Shown: one piece after another, positions 29,300 through 30,000 of the stretch
How positions within the stretch are numbered: the first letter of the stretch is position 1
Layout of the letters: every line of letters begins with the position of its first letter
NCBI RefSeq assembly: GCF_000499385.1
Contig: NW_013655216.1
Coordinates: 9,264-39,263 of the forward strand
DNA length: 30,000 nt
Direction: 5' to 3'
From: Eimeria necatrix
Lineage: Eukaryota; Apicomplexa; Conoidasida; Eucoccidiorida; Eimeriidae
Translations under genes and position numbers: made by a program
The notes under the pieces: model-generated
Told to the model about the DNA's origin: nothing
The model's database searches: none
What the model saw: the letters and a program-made list of their open reading frames with translations, nothing else

Positions 29300-29516
29300 A
29301 AGGAAAGCACAAGTGCTGCAGCAGCAGCAGCTGCTGTTGCGACTGCTGCTGCTGCTGCTGCTGCTGCTGCAGCAGCAGCCGCAACAGCCGCAGCAGCAGC
29401 GCACAGCAGCAGCCGCTACAGCCGCAACTGCCGCAGCAGCAGCAGCAGCCGCAGCAGCAGCCGCAGCAGCAGCAGCAGCCGCAGCAGCAGCAGCAGCAGC
29501 AGCAGCAAATGCTGCA
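29300..29516. repeat. CTG then CAG tracts (inverted pair)
   Basis: CTG units at about 29340-29370 face CAG units at 29370-29510, with CAGCAGCCGCAG variants repeated. The Ala/Gln frames are repeat translations. Confidence 0.8.
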
Positions 29517-29627
29517 GTTAGGAGATAGTCTCTCCTGTCCTCTCGTGAATTATTTTGTTCTCTTTAAAGGCCGTCTGTACAGACATCGCAAACCCCCAAA
29601 ACCCCACAACCCCCTAACCTCCAGCCC

Positions 29628-29669
29628 CAAACCCTAAACCCTAAACCCTAAACCCTAAACCCTAAACCC
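29628..29669. repeat. interstitial telomere-like repeat (CCCTAAA)5-6
   Basis: The most regular telomere-like block in the window: about six AAACCCT heptamers, preceded by degenerate AACCCCC/CAAACCC text from 29590 and immediately followed by unique and then CTAG-rich sequence. It is therefore not a chromosome end within the window. Confidence 0.9.
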
Positions 29670-29726
29670 CCGTTCTCGGGCCCCAGGACGCAGCAGCCCC
29701 GCCAGGAGGTCCCTTAAAGAAGTCGC

Positions 29727-30000
29727 TAATTAGCTAGCTAGCTAGCTAGCTAGCTAGCTAATCAGCTAGCTAGCTAACCAGCTAGCTAGCTAATCAGCCA
29801 GTTAGCTAATCAGCTAAGTAGGTAGTTAGCTAGCTTGTCAGCTAGCTGGCTGGCTAGCTAGCTGGCTAGCTAGCTAATTAGCTAGCCAGCTAGCTGGCTA
29901 GCTAGCTAGCTAATTAGCTAGCTAGTCGGGAATCGTGCTACCCGGCCAGCTGGAGCTGCTCTCGGCAGGTGTCTGAACAGCTAGCCAGCTAGCTAGCTGG
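29727..30000. repeat. degenerate GCTA/CTAG array, continues past the window
   Basis: Same 4-bp family as at 18.7-19.9 kb, broken by a short unique island at about 29928-29975. By analogy with the + gene at 18-21 kb it may be intronic to a gene lying to the right, but no exon is visible. Confidence 0.85.

Larger units (their letters stand above)
15758..29583. repeat. dispersed 14-bp palindrome family, consensus GGTGTACGTACACC
   Basis: Individual sites, not a continuous feature. Exact GGTGT-N4-ACACC: 17465-17478, 17630-17643, 20088-20101, 20548-20561, 22679-22692, 23212-23225, 23754-23767, 23932-23945, 24161-24174. One-mismatch or near copies: 15758-15772, 18123-18137, 20847-20860, 23900-23913, 24564-24577. 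Partial or expanded: 20044-20054, 22856-22872 (everted), 23985-23998, 27010-27019, 28015-28028, 28689-28706 (longer spacer), 29574-29583. N4 is mostly ACGT, ACAG, CTGT or ATAT. Flanks are also partly shared: GGGG before, and CCAG, CCGAAG or CCCAAA after. None occur in 1-15.7 kb. Confidence 0.8.

Noticed and set aside
29628..29669. Possible chromosome end
   Set aside because: The telomere-like array is only about 42 bp and is followed by more than 300 bp of other sequence; several similar interstitial arrays occur in the window.

Overview
The window looks like nuclear DNA of a coccidian apicomplexan, most likely an Eimeria species. The reasons are dense CAG/CTG trinucleotide tracts on both strands, many interstitial blocks of the heptamer TTTAGGG/CCCTAAA, intron-rich genes, and a decayed Ty3/gypsy (chromovirus-like) LTR retrotransposon. 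Eimeria genomes are known for this mix of repeat-rich segments and homopolymeric amino-acid runs. The species assignment is an inference; no rRNA or other barcode is present.

Layout. (1) 1-3.7 kb is a retroelement graveyard. It has a + strand pol fragment (reverse transcriptase and integrase zinc finger, RNase H lost) next to a - strand LTR-gag-LTR unit of about 2.1 kb whose gag frame carries two in-frame stops. (2) 3.7-8.5 kb is non-repetitive to weakly repetitive sequence. It holds a likely RNase H scrap, one small putative membrane protein and a diverged tandem duplication (6.3-7.7 kb). (3) 8.5-13 kb contains candidate - strand genes with introns, a CAG-rich block and an AT microsatellite. 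(4) 13-17 kb has GGGGCCCC-type repeats, telomere-like repeats and a - strand multi-exon drug/metabolite-transporter-superfamily gene. One of its introns holds a 30-bp tandem array. (5) 17-21.4 kb holds an unidentified + strand gene for which eight exons can be assembled with consistent splice phases. Its introns contain long degenerate GCTA/CTAG arrays. (6) 21.4-24.4 kb is repeat-rich spacer. (7) 24.4-28.7 kb holds two firmly recognised, divergently transcribed cytosolic ribosomal-protein genes: uS7 (RPS5, four exons, -) and uS14 (RPS29, three exons, +). Both are embedded in CAG/CTG repeats. (8) 28.7-30 kb is CAG, telomere-like and CTAG repeat sequence.

Most long open frames in the window (runs of Ala, Gln, Ser, Leu or Cys) are translations of CAG/CTG tracts. 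The real exons are short and scattered between repeats.

The most unusual feature is a dispersed near-palindrome of about 14 bp, consensus GGTGTACGTACACC (core GGTGT-N4-ACACC). It occurs about 15-20 times between 15.7 and 29.6 kb and not in the first 15 kb. At three places it sits immediately before a 3' splice site.
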